Assembly: GCA_003963305.1 (NCBI GenBank)
Contig: RXJR01000017.1
Span: 1 to 64,000 of the forward strand
Direction: 5' to 3'
Origin: Candidatus Melainabacteria bacterium
GTDB lineage: Bacteria > Cyanobacteriota > Vampirovibrionia > Obscuribacterales > Obscuribacteraceae
Length of the DNA: 64,000 bases
Made by a program: the position numbers and the translations under genes. Of the stretch, positions 7,533 through 16,784 are shown piece after piece. The notes beneath the pieces are model-generated. The model ran no database searches, was not told the origin of the DNA, and saw nothing but the letters and a program-made list of their open reading frames with translations. Each line of letters opens with the position of its first letter. The stretch's first letter is position 1.

Positions 7533-9458
7533 TCAAGCAAAGAATTGCGACGTGTATCTTTCCTGATTAAGCGCCGTCATTGTTTGTCCGATGTATTTGC
7601 CCGGAATGTCCAGGTGCCGCACATTGGTCGATGCGAACACGATAGAGCGTTGCGCCATGGCTGCACCGTGTCTTCCCACTTGATCGCCACCGCTGTAGTC
7701 GGCTACATAGTTGTTTGTCGGCAACCCTCTGGACCTCAGCAGTGACGCGACGAAATTAGCCTGTGCGCGGCTGTTTGATGCAGTTGAGCTGTTGGAGAAG
7801 TTATAGAATTGTTTTCGTCCTGCGCTCAGATCGGCTATGTTGTTTTGCAACCATTGATCGAAGCCATGCCTGTCATATAGCGAGTCGAGAAGAGTAATGC
7901 TGCGTACTTTGTTGGACAAAGCAGGGTTTCGGTAGATTTCTTTTTCGGTTGGTGAATACCCTGCCGAGTGGGCAATTATGTCTACTCTATCGATGTTTGA
8001 AAGGGATGCGCCCTGTAGAGCAGGAGTCTTTTGCAGCGTTTCCTGGACCATAGCGGCAAATTTGTTTTGTTGCCCGAGAGTGCCGGAATTGCCGCTCCTA
8101 GACCCCGGATTGGTCTGCCATTCCGGTAACATGAGCACTGTATTTGGTTCCGCGTGTGACATCATCTCTCGGATTTGGTTTTTACTCAAGGCACTGGTGA
8201 CTGTGCTGCCAAATCCATGGTTGTAAACCGCAAGATGAATCGGTTTCGACGGATCGAAATCGCTTCTGACGTACACCAGCGCATCCGCGCCTGCATGATT
8301 GCCGACTCTGTTATCCAGTCGCAGTTCTTTGAAGGTGCCATCGGTGACGGTCTGAGAGCCGCGGTCTGGTCGTCCGATACGACTATCGAATCTTTCGGTG
8401 CCGGGTCGATCGAGTGGACCCAGGCTCTGGTCATAAGACCTCGGCTGTTGATAGCGTTGATCCTGGCTCTGGTCATAAGACCTCGGCTGTTGATAGCGTT
8501 GATCCTGGCTCTGGTCATAAGACCTCGGCTGTTGATAGCGTTGATCCTGGCTCTGGTCATAAGGTCCTGGCTGTCGATAGCGTGGATCCTGGTAACGAAT
8601 GGACTCCTGAGTGGGACCACTGTAAGCAACGTCCTGAGTTGCACCTCTGTAAGGAGCCAAATCCTTGTTCTGTCCACGGTAAGGACTTATTTCCTGGTTC
8701 GGTCCATATGAAGCTTGATCGGATGCTTGTCCCTGGTTCCAATTTCCGGAATCTCTATAAATCGGCGGTGGAACATAAGGCACCGCATCCGGTCGATAAG
8801 TGGGGTCTGGGTATTGCCTTGGCGCAGGTGACGTGAAGTTGTCGCCCGACGGGCTAATGCCATTTTGATTTAATTGCGGCGCTCTTCTAGGCGGATAAGG
8901 GTCTCCGAATTGGAGCTGATCGCCTCCTGGTGCAGTTGCGCGCTGCTGAGTACGAAGATGCGCGGCCTCTGTCGTGTGTCTCTCCTGCCCGGAGCCGACC
9001 CGATGTTGGGGTGTCGGGGGGTAATGGACCGGCGGTACTTCCAGGCTGTGGCTTTGCGAGTCGGGGTGCTTACCACGCCCGGACACCTGGTGTTCGTTCT
9101 TTCGCTCGCTGTGCTCCTTTTGTTCCTTATGCTCTTTCGAATCTTTATGTTCTCTATGGTCCTTTTCGTCCTTGTGGCCTTTTTGACCCTTTTTGTGCTC
9201 AAGATGCACCTGATTATGGTCATCGACGCGCAGATGAAGGTTCGGTAGATAACCGTCTTTATGCAGTTTTTGCTCGACTTTGTGCACATCATGACCGAAT
9301 TTGTCGTGATGAACGACGCCCTGATGCGAGTCTAGCTTCTGAAGCTTATGCAGTTCGTCGTGAATGACAGAGCGAGTTCGTTCGCCATGATGGAGGCGAG
9401 CCTCGATCTCGTGAGCGATGCGCGTGGCATTATCGTCGTGTCGTCGGTCTGCAGTCAA
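7533..9458 (-). CDS. Large low-complexity protein with C-terminal alpha/beta-hydrolase-like domain
   Basis: The 641-residue protein has three parts. The N-terminus (about 1-130) is rich in His, Lys and Glu, with runs of the form EHKDSKEHKEQKEH. The middle (about 130-380) is Pro/Gln/Tyr-rich and includes a 14-residue tandem repeat containing DQSQDQRYQQPRSY. The C-terminal 240 residues look like an alpha/beta hydrolase: strand IHLAVYNHGFGS, then VDIIAHSAGYSP as a nucleophile elbow with Ser in AHSAG, and a late His near GRHGAA. There is no Sec signal or membrane helix. The substrate is unknown. It heads a group of three leftward accessory genes. The hydrolase call rests on motif spacing and is moderate. 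Confidence 0.7.
   Translation of the reverse strand: MTADRRHDDNATRIAHEIEARLHHGERTRSVIHDELHKLQKLDSHQGVVHHDKFGHDVHKVEQKLHKDGYLPNLHLRVDDHNQVHLEHKKGQKGHKDEKDHREHKDSKEHKEQKEHSERKNEHQVSGRGKHPDSQSHSLEVPPVHYPPTPQHRVGSGQERHTTEAAHLRTQQRATAPGGDQLQFGDPYPPRRAPQLNQNGISPSGDNFTSPAPRQYPDPTYRPDAVPYVPPPIYRDSGNWNQGQASDQASYGPNQEISPYRGQNKDLAPYRGATQDVAYSGPTQESIRYQDPRYRQPGPYDQSQDQRYQQPRSYDQSQDQRYQQPRSYDQSQDQRYQQPRSYDQSLGPLDRPGTERFDSRIGRPDRGSQTVTDGTFKELRLDNRVGNHAGADALVYVRSDFDPSKPIHLAVYNHGFGSTVTSALSKNQIREMMSHAEPNTVLMLPEWQTNPGSRSGNSGTLGQQNKFAAMVQETLQKTPALQGASLSNIDRVDIIAHSAGYSPTEKEIYRNPALSNKVRSITLLDSLYDRHGFDQWLQNNIADLSAGRKQFYNFSNSSTASNSRAQANFVASLLRSRGLPTNNYVADYSGGDQVGRHGAAMAQRSIVFASTNVRHLDIPGKYIGQTMTALNQERYTSQFFA
8423..8590. 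repeat. 42-bp in-frame tandem repeat
   Basis: Four units of 42 bp start at 8423, 8465, 8507 and 8549. The first three are nearly identical and the fourth is diverged. Each encodes 14 residues (reading DQSQDQRYQQPRSY) on the minus strand within the low-complexity middle of the 7533-9458 protein. Confidence 0.95.
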
Positions 9459-9515
9459 TGTAGTAATCCTTGTGACATCATCTTATGGAGACAAAGTTAC
9501 CAGTATGTTACGGGG

Positions 9516-10154
9516 CTACGCGCTCGGGCGCAGGTTGCCCAGCGGCGTTTCGGTATCCAGTACGTCGAAGTCATGAAACTTTCTCTTTTCGTGGGGTTTG
9601 TCAGTCCTTATGGCTGTTTCTTTGCGGATGCTGCCGTCCGTGTGTTGCGTAAAGAAGCCCTTACCTGTATCGACTGTGTAGCTGCCATCAGCATTGTGTT
9701 TGGCGATGATCCGCCCTGATGGGTCTTCGACGTTACCGTTCAGCTTGCCTACATTTGGTGGCAGTATGTGCACGGCCATGTTGTTTTTGAAGGTGATTCG
9801 CATGCAGTTGCCGATATCAACTGGTTTTCCGCCGTCAGTTGTAGAGATAATGACGCCGTTTCCGTAGTCGACAGTCGTCGTTTGGGCGCCATCTTTTTCG
9901 ACTGAATGTTTTCGGACAACTCCCGCATCCTGCAGATCACGATTGCTGGCAACTTTTCCGGTGCGTTCTTGGCTCGATGAATCGGCGATTTCCACTGCCG
10001 GCAAAATGCCACGCTTCAAGAGCAGGCTATCGCACAAGTCGGGCTGCGTTTGCGGAAAACCTTTGATGTCGGCAAACAGATCAAGAAATTTGTGGTGGCT
10101 TGAATGGTGCGCATCTGCTGATTTCATTTCTTCGACGTGATGATGTTTGCTCAT
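9516..10154 (-). CDS. Uncharacterised protein with His-rich N-terminus
   Basis: The 212-residue protein begins MSKHHHVEEMKSADAHHSSHH and has no signal peptide. The second half is a series of short beta-strand-like units with alternating Gly, Asp and aromatic residues (such as GRIIAKHNADGSYTVDTGKG), like the stranded repeats of extracellular or RHS-type proteins, though no true RHS/YD motif is present. GTGGAG lies about 10 nt before the ATG. It lies between two other leftward accessory genes and resembles the 10292-10996 product in style. I do not recognise a family. Confidence 0.65.
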   Translation of the reverse strand: MSKHHHVEEMKSADAHHSSHHKFLDLFADIKGFPQTQPDLCDSLLLKRGILPAVEIADSSSQERTGKVASNRDLQDAGVVRKHSVEKDGAQTTTVDYGNGVIISTTDGGKPVDIGNCMRITFKNNMAVHILPPNVGKLNGNVEDPSGRIIAKHNADGSYTVDTGKGFFTQHTDGSIRKETAIRTDKPHEKRKFHDFDVLDTETPLGNLRPSA

Positions 10155-10291
10155 TTTTCAATAACTCCACGTTAATGCTGCCCTCTTGAGAGGGGCTCTA
10201 GTTGTGCTGTATGCCATGATTTGGTGTGGGTATTTATCTGCCCGATGCTTAGACTTTAGAGAGATGCTGTATCAAAGTTGTTTACGCGGTC

Positions 10292-10996
10292 TCAGTTGAT
10301 GCGAACATCTTGGCCCTGTGGGGTGAATGCCCAGGCGACGCCGTTTGATGCATGAAATTCGAGCACGCCCTGATTTACTTTGAAATCACCTTCCCAGACC
10401 GTCTTGCTGTCTCTATTGATCCAGGACACTTTTCCGTCTTTCATCTGTCGCTCCCAGTGTCCGAGTCTTCCATCGATCTGGTCGAGTTGCCCCGCACTGT
10501 CGTAGTGGAACTTTCTGGCATGACCGTCACCAGCAGGTGCTTCAGTTAGTCGACCATCTTTGTCGAATGAGAATTTGCCTGATGCATCTTTGTAGCTATA
10601 GGAGCCGTCATTATTGACTTTTAGATCAGTTACTTCTCTGGAGCCTTTGACTCCCTCTGTGGTGACAGTCCATTTGTCACCGAATTTCATGAAAAAATGA
10701 CCGTGGTCATCTGAGACCGTGAAGACATCACCTTTCTCATCGAGCTGGCGGCGCATGTGTCCGTGGTTGACGTATACGGCCTTGCTGACTCGTTCGTCCT
10801 TCGGTTGTTCATTTAACTGCGCCAGCAGATGGTCGGTGCTGGGAAGTCCACAAATATCCCTGGCGTTTACCGTGTTGGCGCGGAAGACGTCCAGTGATTC
10901 TCGGCATGACATGTAATTTTGTAGTAAGTCGGGAGTGCGTGTTGATTGCATTTTGCCATCGTTAATTTCTATCCGACTGCTATTCATTTCACCCAT
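10292..10996 (-). CDS. Uncharacterised beta-repeat protein (YD-like strands)
   Basis: The 234-residue protein starts at 10996 with GGAGG 8 nt upstream. From residue about 75 onward it consists of short repeated strands with patterns like GSYSYKDASGKFSFDKDGRL and KFHYDSAGQLDQIDGRLG. The latter resembles a single YD/RHS repeat (YDxxGxLxxxxD), so a beta-rich, possibly cell-surface fold is likely. There is no Sec signal or catalytic motif. Together with the two leftward genes downstream it forms a cluster of proteins with similar composition. The 255-bp region upstream (10997-11251) has no gene. Confidence 0.65.
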   Translation of the reverse strand: MGEMNSSRIEINDGKMQSTRTPDLLQNYMSCRESLDVFRANTVNARDICGLPSTDHLLAQLNEQPKDERVSKAVYVNHGHMRRQLDEKGDVFTVSDDHGHFFMKFGDKWTVTTEGVKGSREVTDLKVNNDGSYSYKDASGKFSFDKDGRLTEAPAGDGHARKFHYDSAGQLDQIDGRLGHWERQMKDGKVSWINRDSKTVWEGDFKVNQGVLEFHASNGVAWAFTPQGQDVRIN

Positions 10997-11251
10997 GGAT
11001 AAATCCTCCGAACGCCGCTTGTGTCTTGATGAAGCGAACCTTACACCTGTTCTGTATACAAGTTGTTTATGTCTCTGTCGGCTCTTGACTGGAAAATATG
11101 GAACGGGCTGAAAGCGAGACTAGGTGCCCTCTAGCGCTGCTGTCAGCCGTCCATTTCTGGCGAAACCAATTAAATTTGTGGGTTGGCAAGTCTCGTCAGT
11201 CGAGTGCATAACCGATGCAGCAAATCTAACCGGCTTTTGTATCAAAGTTGT

Positions 11252-13060
11252 TTATGCACTTTCTCGTGGAATCGTGAACCAGAAGGTGCTGCCGCCGCCG
11301 TCTGTGGGTCTGACACCGATGGCGCCACCATGCTGCTCGATGATGGCTCGGCAAATCGGCAGGCCCAGTCCCGTGCCTTTCACTTTTGTCTTTTGACCGC
11401 TGGCAGGTACCTGTTCGTATTTCTCAAAAACCTTTTTTTCGTATCCTTCAGGAATGCCTGCACCATGGTCGATGACCTGAACCTCTGTGAATTCAGGACT
11501 CTGTGCCACCTTGATTTCGACTGCGGTGCCTTTCGGTGAGAACTTGATTGCGTTTGACAGGAGATTTACTAATACCTGGATTAGTCTGTCCGAGTCTGCA
11601 AGAACCTTGACGGCTGATATCTCTGTGGCTTTCAAAGTAACTTCGTGATCTTCAGCAAAGCCACGCACCGCCTCGATTGAATTCTCTACCACATCGGTAA
11701 TTTTTACGTCCGCGTAGGTTATGCTCAGCTTGCCTGCTTCTAGCTTTTCCATATCGAGCAGATCGTTGATTAACATGATCAATCGAGAAGCGCTTGATTC
11801 TGCGCTCCGGACTCTTTTTTCGCCGCTTTCATTCAATTTGCCGTACAGTCCGTGTGAAATGAGAGTCAACGTTGCTTGCAGAGATGTTAGCGGCGTGCGC
11901 AGCTCGTGGCTTATCACGGCGAGGAACTCTTGTTTCAACTGCTCCAGTCTCTTTCTGTCTGAAATGTCGTGTGCAACACAGAAGAGAGTTTGTTCAGATT
12001 GATTCCAGCGTATTGACCAGAGCATGTGAGCTCGCTGTTCAGCGGGACCGACGACTAGATTTTCGATAATGATTGGTCCGGACGCCTCTTTGATTTGTGC
12101 AATCGTGTCGCGGAATTTTTGAACGTCTTCGCGGGCGATGATGTCTGCATAATGGCGTCCGATCAGGTCATCGGCTGCATACCCCCAGACTGTTAATGAA
12201 GCTGGATTGACGGCTCTAAATCTTCCATCTGAGCCGATCGAGCAAATTACATCAACGGCATTGTCCAGAATAGCGCGTTCTTTTCGCATCGCTTCGGCGA
12301 GATTGTCAGCCATGGCATGAAAAGCTTGATCCAATTTGCCCATTTCATCGTCGCCTTCCAGCGTGGCGAGCAGAGGTTGGTTCGAAGCAAGCAAAATTGT
12401 GTTTTGCATTAACTTTGTCATTCTGCTTGTTGTATTGCGCATAAAGAAGACCAGTAGTGCTCCTACGACGACAGCAGCAATCGCACCGGAGAGCAGAAAC
12501 CACCTGATTCGGTTGATGCTTTGGGCTTGTTCTGCTTCAGTAACGGCATTTTTTGATGTTTCGCCGGCAACAAAATCGTGATGTTTATTTGTAAAATCGA
12601 TGCCCGCCTTGTTGAACTCCTTATAGATAGCCGTTCCTTCGATAGCGCTGATATTTTCGTCGGCCTTCAATCGCCGTGCAAAATCTTTTAAAAGCGTTAT
12701 CCCTTTTTCTGCTGAGTTTTGAACCAGTTCAAGAGAGGCCAGTTCATCGCGATCGTCTTTCAGCAGTTCTTTCAAGTCACGGAAATTTTCCTCACTATGT
12801 TCTAGATGTTGCTCAAATCGGCGCCTTGAGCCTTCGCTCTTTGTGTATTTAAAGAAAAGCAGTTGCGAACCGGCGTCGTAATAGTCTTTCAGCAGGGCAT
12901 CCGCTTTTGAGATGATTGTTTTGGAGCGGTCGACTTCATGCGTTTTCTGTTCAGCTTGTATGAGCAGAATTGTCAATGAGCTCAAATAGAAAAGCATCAG
13001 CGCTATCGGCACGCCAACCAGGATCAGCCCCTGGTGCCAAAGCTTTAAATTGATCCGCAT
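11252..13060 (-). CDS. Membrane sensor histidine kinase with PAS domain
   Basis: The 602-residue sensor kinase has transmembrane helices at about residues 10-35 and 185-210 enclosing a helical extracytoplasmic sensor, then a HAMP-like linker, a PAS domain (about 265-375, RAILDNAVDVICSIGSDG onward), the H-box SHELRTP with His385, the N-box NLLSNAIKFSP, and G boxes DHGAGIPEG and GTGLGLPI. All residues needed for autophosphorylation and ATP binding are present. GGAG lies 6 nt before the ATG. It is divergent from the PhoB-type regulator at 13137 with only 76 bp between, so the two are the likely cognate pair. The signal is unknown; the periplasmic helical bundle resembles methyl-accepting-type four-helix sensors. 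Confidence 0.93.
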   Translation of the reverse strand: MRINLKLWHQGLILVGVPIALMLFYLSSLTILLIQAEQKTHEVDRSKTIISKADALLKDYYDAGSQLLFFKYTKSEGSRRRFEQHLEHSEENFRDLKELLKDDRDELASLELVQNSAEKGITLLKDFARRLKADENISAIEGTAIYKEFNKAGIDFTNKHHDFVAGETSKNAVTEAEQAQSINRIRWFLLSGAIAAVVVGALLVFFMRNTTSRMTKLMQNTILLASNQPLLATLEGDDEMGKLDQAFHAMADNLAEAMRKERAILDNAVDVICSIGSDGRFRAVNPASLTVWGYAADDLIGRHYADIIAREDVQKFRDTIAQIKEASGPIIIENLVVGPAEQRAHMLWSIRWNQSEQTLFCVAHDISDRKRLEQLKQEFLAVISHELRTPLTSLQATLTLISHGLYGKLNESGEKRVRSAESSASRLIMLINDLLDMEKLEAGKLSITYADVKITDVVENSIEAVRGFAEDHEVTLKATEISAVKVLADSDRLIQVLVNLLSNAIKFSPKGTAVEIKVAQSPEFTEVQVIDHGAGIPEGYEKKVFEKYEQVPASGQKTKVKGTGLGLPICRAIIEQHGGAIGVRPTDGGGSTFWFTIPRESA

Positions 13061-13136
13061 GACATGCTCCGCATTCCCGTCTTCATATGGTACTTGCTAA
13101 TATGGCAGTCGATGGATCTGAAGAGACGCTTGTCTA

Positions 13137-13817
13137 ATGGCAAAAATACTGATCGTTGAAGACGATAAACAACTCTCCGAGTTGATTGTTGACTGGTTGA
13201 CCGGTGAAAAGTACACCCCTGAGCCGGTTTACGATGGCGACGAAGGATTGGAGCGTCTGAAATTTTACAAATATGATGCGATAGTTCTTGACTGGGAATT
13301 GCCTGGTATTTCTGGTCCGGAAATTTGCAATCAGTTTCGCAAAGGCGGCGGGCAAACGCCAATTCTCATGCTTACCGGTAAAAAGGAGATTGAGGATAAA
13401 ACCACCGGTCTTGATGCGGGCGCTGATGATTATCTGACCAAGCCGTTTCATATGCAGGAATTGTCCGCGCGCTTGCGCGCATTGTTAAGGCGCGGCTCTG
13501 TTGATGTGAGTCGTACCGTTCTTACAGCTGGTCATGTTTCGCTTGATCCAGTGAGCAGGAAAGTTACCTCGCAAGGCAACGAAATCACTCTGCAACCACG
13601 CGAATATGCGCTGCTTGAATTTTTACTCAGACACCCAAATCAGCCGTTCAGTGCCGAGGCTATTATGGACCGAGTCTGGTCCTCCGAGTCCGATGCATCG
13701 CCGGATACTGTGCGTTTGCAAATCATGAGATTGCGGCACAAAATCGACATCGAAGGTAAGGAGTCGATGGTGCGCACAATCCACCGCGTCGGTTATATGT
13801 TGGTGCCGGGGTCTTGA
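13137..13817 (+). CDS. OmpR/PhoB-family response regulator
   Basis: The 226-residue protein has a receiver domain (acidic pair at residues 8-10, phosphoacceptor Asp52 in VLDWELPG, Thr in LMLTGKKE, Lys102 in LTKPF) and a C-terminal winged-helix DNA-binding domain (LQPREYALLEFLLRHP to VRTIHRVGYML). Its kinase is very probably the divergent gene at 11252-13060. Their starts share a 76-bp region, which permits autoregulation of both, although no clear direct repeat operator was identified. It ends 26 bp before the convergent yqeY gene. Confidence 0.95.
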   Translation: MAKILIVEDDKQLSELIVDWLTGEKYTPEPVYDGDEGLERLKFYKYDAIVLDWELPGISGPEICNQFRKGGGQTPILMLTGKKEIEDKTTGLDAGADDYLTKPFHMQELSARLRALLRRGSVDVSRTVLTAGHVSLDPVSRKVTSQGNEITLQPREYALLEFLLRHPNQPFSAEAIMDRVWSSESDASPDTVRLQIMRLRHKIDIEGKESMVRTIHRVGYMLVPGS

Positions 13818-13843
13818 TTGAGAACCAGACAGGTGCTCTTCCT

Positions 13844-14293
13844 TCAGCCCTTGTTCAGTTCTTCGGTGACCAATCGGCGCACCAGGTTTCCATCTGCTAC
13901 GCCTTTCATCTGAGGCATGATCAATTTCATAATTCCGCCTGGATTCCGCTCTTGTGGCTGCGCTTCAGCGATTACCTTGCGCACTGCTTCCAGCACATCT
14001 GCTTCGGATTTCTGGGCGGGAAGATAGGTCATCAAAATATCCCGCTCTTTGACTTCCTTTTCCATCAGCTCTGTGCGCCCGGCTTTGGTGTATTCGGCGA
14101 TGGAATCATTTCGCTGTTTGACTTGCTTTTGAATGACAGCCAGCTCTTCTTCGTCGGTCAGTTCTTCTTTGCCGACTTCGGTACGCTTGTATGTGAAAGC
14201 TGACAGAGTGGCTCTTATGGTGTCCACTCGCACCTGGTCTCGTGCTTTCATTGCTTCTTTCAACTCTGCCGAAAGCTGCTCTTTGAATTTCAT
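13844..14293 (-). CDS. yqeY: GatB/YqeY-domain protein
   Basis: The 149-residue protein matches the stand-alone YqeY family throughout: MKFKEQLSAELKEAMKARDQVRVDTIR at the start, a central ELTDEEELAVIQKQVKQRNDSI, TYLPAQ, and a C-terminal GGIMKLIMPQMKGVADGNLV helix resembling the tail domain of GatB. YqeY is thought to act on tRNA or tRNA-dependent amidation, but its role is not well defined. It is last in a leftward run with the M20 amidohydrolase (65 bp upstream) and the molybdenum-carrier-like gene. GGAACAGAG precedes the ATG. Confidence 0.92.
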   Translation of the reverse strand: MKFKEQLSAELKEAMKARDQVRVDTIRATLSAFTYKRTEVGKEELTDEEELAVIQKQVKQRNDSIAEYTKAGRTELMEKEVKERDILMTYLPAQKSEADVLEAVRKVIAEAQPQERNPGGIMKLIMPQMKGVADGNLVRRLVTEELNKG

Positions 14294-14358
14294 CTCTGTT
14301 CCTTTTTTCCTTTTCTCTTTCAGTTCTTTGTCTTTGGATCAGTCCATTGTATACCCTG

Positions 14359-15576
14359 CTAATCCGTCTCCAGATACGTCAGCGCTGCGCTTGTCAGGAG
14401 AGCAGCGCCGATGGGCAGGCAGTCTTCATCTATATCAAAATTTGGAGTATGTATCTTCCTTCTGTCGCCGGCGATTTCAGCACCCAGAAAGAAATAGCAG
14501 GAAGGTATCGCTGCTGAGAAAAAGCCGAAGTCATCGGCGCCCATTTGCAACTGTGCAGGCTTGACATTATTCTCACCGATCAACTTGGCAGCGCAGTCTT
14601 TCACCAGGTTCGTGATGGCCGGGTCGTTGATCACGGGCGGATTATCTTGAACGTAATTCAATGAATAACTGCCACCGAGTATAGTGGCAATCTCGCAGGC
14701 TTGACTCAGTTCGTATTTCAATTTCTCGTGTAAAGATGCGTCGAAATACCGGGCTGTACCGGTCAAAGTAACTTCTTCGGCGATAATGTTGTGGCGATAA
14801 GTTGTGCTTTTAATACCGCCCAGTGACATCACCGCAGGGTCGAGAGCAGACTTTTTTCGCGAAATAATGGTTTGAATTGCCTGGACAACTTGAGCTGATA
14901 AGACTATGGCGTCTATGCCATCTTGCGGGTAGGCACCGTGACTTTGACTGCCGCGAACGCGAATATCGAATGAATCGCACGCTGCTAGAAACTGACCCTC
15001 TTTTATCGATATTTCACCCATGGGAACATCTGGAAAAACGTGCAGAGCAAGCATTGCCTGGGCTCCTGCAAGTGCGTTTTCAGCGATCATCATCGCCGCA
15101 CCTGACTTGCCCTCGTCATTGACCATCTCTTCTGCGGGTTGGAAAAGAAACCTGACCCGACCATTCTTGAAGGCACCCGACTGAAACGCCGATGCCACAA
15201 GGGAGGCAGCGCCGAGAGCGCAAGCCACATGAGCATCGTGACCGCAGGCATGCATCACTCCTTGATTTTGGGAGCCATACTCCAGTCCCGGCGTCTCTTC
15301 GATTGGAAGAGCATCTAAATCGGCTCGAATGATGATTGTCTTGTCGTTGCCGCTATCGCTGCCGATGTCCGCGATCAGTCCTGTACCGGCAATTCCTCGC
15401 GTAACTTTGAAGCTCAGTTTTGCTAAAGTGTCGCCGACAAGGGTGCTGGTCTGCTTTTCGCAAAAGCTCAGCTCGGGGTTGGAATGTATGGCACGTCGCC
15501 ATCCGACTATGGTTGATTTGGCTAAACGGGCTTGCTGCAACAGATCTTGTTGGAAGGCGGCTTCAGTTGTTTTCAA
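14359..15576 (-). CDS. M20D-family amidohydrolase (N-acyl-amino-acid hydrolase type)
   Basis: The 405-residue metallopeptidase-like hydrolase belongs to the HipO/ILR1/AmaA group, which removes acyl groups from amino acids. Seen: RRAIHSNPELSFCE near the N-terminus, the metal-binding MHACGHDAHVACALGAA with Cys, His and Asp ligands, FLFQPAEEMVNDEGKSGAAMM with the catalytic Glu pair, GSQSHGAYPQDGIDA in the dimerisation domain, and a C-terminal FFLGAEI. It starts 12 bp after the upstream molybdenum-carrier-like gene and is probably cotranscribed with it and yqeY. A paralogue sits at 62667-63857. The substrate cannot be fixed by sequence; IAA-conjugate, hippurate and N-acetyl amino acids are all possible. 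Confidence 0.88.
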   Translation of the reverse strand: MKTTEAAFQQDLLQQARLAKSTIVGWRRAIHSNPELSFCEKQTSTLVGDTLAKLSFKVTRGIAGTGLIADIGSDSGNDKTIIIRADLDALPIEETPGLEYGSQNQGVMHACGHDAHVACALGAASLVASAFQSGAFKNGRVRFLFQPAEEMVNDEGKSGAAMMIAENALAGAQAMLALHVFPDVPMGEISIKEGQFLAACDSFDIRVRGSQSHGAYPQDGIDAIVLSAQVVQAIQTIISRKKSALDPAVMSLGGIKSTTYRHNIIAEEVTLTGTARYFDASLHEKLKYELSQACEIATILGGSYSLNYVQDNPPVINDPAITNLVKDCAAKLIGENNVKPAQLQMGADDFGFFSAAIPSCYFFLGAEIAGDRRKIHTPNFDIDEDCLPIGAALLTSAALTYLETD

Positions 15577-15587
15577 AGTCTAATCCG

Positions 15588-16067
15588 TCAGGCGGTGGCA
15601 AGGGAATCGATAGGGATGCGCAAAAGTTCAGAGATGAACAGTTTTGCTTTATTGTAAATCCCTTCGCAGTGACTTTCTCGTGGACCCTCAACATTAAGAA
15701 CACGAATGTTGTTATCGATAATCCAATCTACGATTTCATCGAAATTGGTATTGGGTTCGTTCAGGTCAACGAGCAAAAAGGGTTTATGGTAGTAATCACA
15801 GCAACTTTTTGTCTGATACGCACCGCCGATAATGGTTCCCCAGGCGATTACGAGGGTGCCGTCTGAATCTCTGGCGTTCCACTCGGTACGCTGGTCGTAC
15901 TCGGCTACGAAGGTCTCGGTTAACGGATAAATTGCCGGAATAACGCCATCTTCGGCTTTTCGTGTTTTGGGACACCAGCCGCCGATATTCACGCCTGCCT
16001 CGATGGCTGCGTCAAGGGCCGCTCTTTCCACGCCTGTTTGTCCGCCTGCAATTAGTCGAGTGATCAC
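15588..16067 (-). CDS. Putative molybdenum-carrier (MoCo carrier) family protein
   Basis: The 159-residue protein has the family hallmark GGQTGVERAALDAA (residues 8-21), followed by GGWCPKTRKAEDG, a nucleotide-type phosphate-binding arrangement shared with the Rossmann-like YpsA/LOG superfamily, and SDGTLVIAWG with GGAYQTK. The family is named for a proposed molybdenum-cofactor carrier role, but the function is not established and nothing nearby concerns molybdenum. It is first in a leftward run with the M20 amidohydrolase, whose start is 11 bp downstream of its stop. Confidence 0.8.
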   Translation of the reverse strand: MITRLIAGGQTGVERAALDAAIEAGVNIGGWCPKTRKAEDGVIPAIYPLTETFVAEYDQRTEWNARDSDGTLVIAWGTIIGGAYQTKSCCDYYHKPFLLVDLNEPNTNFDEIVDWIIDNNIRVLNVEGPRESHCEGIYNKAKLFISELLRIPIDSLATA

Positions 16068-16287
16068 GTCACTGCCTCACAAATTTCGGATTCTGACAGT
16101 TTACAAGTAATCCGTCTGGAGTAATGACCCTGTTGCTCGCTGTTTTGTTTCATGCAGTTGGATGTCGGTGGAACTGTAGAGCTGTAAGCCGGTTACTACT
16201 AGAGTATATAATATAAATTCTCAAAAATTTGAAAAGAGTGGAACTGGTACTGGAAGTGGTGTCTTCAGTGCCTTCTGAAAAGAGATG

Positions 16288-16315
16288 GAGATGCGGGGAG
16301 TTTTCCTCGCATCTC
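16288..16315 (-). terminator. Terminator hairpin after the 118-residue membrane protein
   Basis: GAGATGCG (16288-16295) pairs with CGCATCTC (16308-16315), with further inner pairing. A short T-rich stretch (CTCTTTTC) follows on the minus strand, and GCTTTT follows on the plus strand. Confidence 0.6.
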
Positions 16316-16333
16316 GCTTTTGGTGAGCCGAGA

Positions 16334-16690
16334 TCATCGCTTGCCTTCGAGATCCTCGTAGCGAATGATGGCGACGACGAAGGCAAAGAATACGATCGCG
16401 CTGATGATGATGCCGCCGATCAAAGATGCCAGCATCGTCCAACCGAAGTACGCCGCGGCAATGCAGCTCAGAATCGCCCAGCCGCTTGTCGTATTGACGA
16501 TGGTGCGGTTGTGGCGGTTGAAGAGACCGTAAATCAGTGCGGCAGCGGCGACCACTCCGAACATGTTCGCCAGAATGATTGGCATCAACCCATTCTTGCT
16601 GAGACAAGCGACGAGAATCGCGTCTGTCTGCAGAAAGCCAAGAAGGCAAGCGATGATGGTGACGATGCCGAAGAAGTTTTTCTGTGCCAT
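16334..16690 (-). CDS. Small membrane protein with about four helices
   Basis: The 118-residue protein starts at MAQKNFFG (16690). It has four hydrophobic segments: FGIVTIIACLLGFLQTDAILVA, GLMPIILANMFGVVAAAALIYGLF, GWAILSCIAAAYFGWTMLAS and GGIIISAIVFFAFVVAII, and ends in a short charged tail (RYEDLEGKR). I recognise no family. It follows a second membrane protein gene on the same strand, with a strong hairpin between them, and a terminator comes after. Base composition is GC-rich like other modules in the window, suggesting shared origin. Confidence 0.65.
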   Translation of the reverse strand: MAQKNFFGIVTIIACLLGFLQTDAILVACLSKNGLMPIILANMFGVVAAAALIYGLFNRHNRTIVNTTSGWAILSCIAAAYFGWTMLASLIGGIIISAIVFFAFVVAIIRYEDLEGKR

Positions 16691-16738
16691 TGAACCATCC
16701 CTGGTTAGGCGCTGAGTCTGGAGTACGGTCAACACACG

Positions 16739-16771
16739 AGCCGGGCGACTGACAAAATCTGTCGCCCGGCT
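16739..16771 (-). terminator. Strong GC hairpin between the two membrane genes
   Basis: An 11-bp perfect stem, AGCCGGGCGAC (16739-16749) with GTCGCCCGGCT (16761-16771), carries an 11-nt loop. No T-run follows, so it may terminate or stabilise an upstream transcript end. Confidence 0.5.
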
Positions 16772-16784
16772 GCGTGGGCCAGGA

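Noticed and set aside
16701-16714. GTTAGGC core resembling an integron attC site
   Set aside because: No matching RYYYAAC core with suitable spacing was found, the sequence lies between two small membrane genes of one unit, and no integrase is present in the window.
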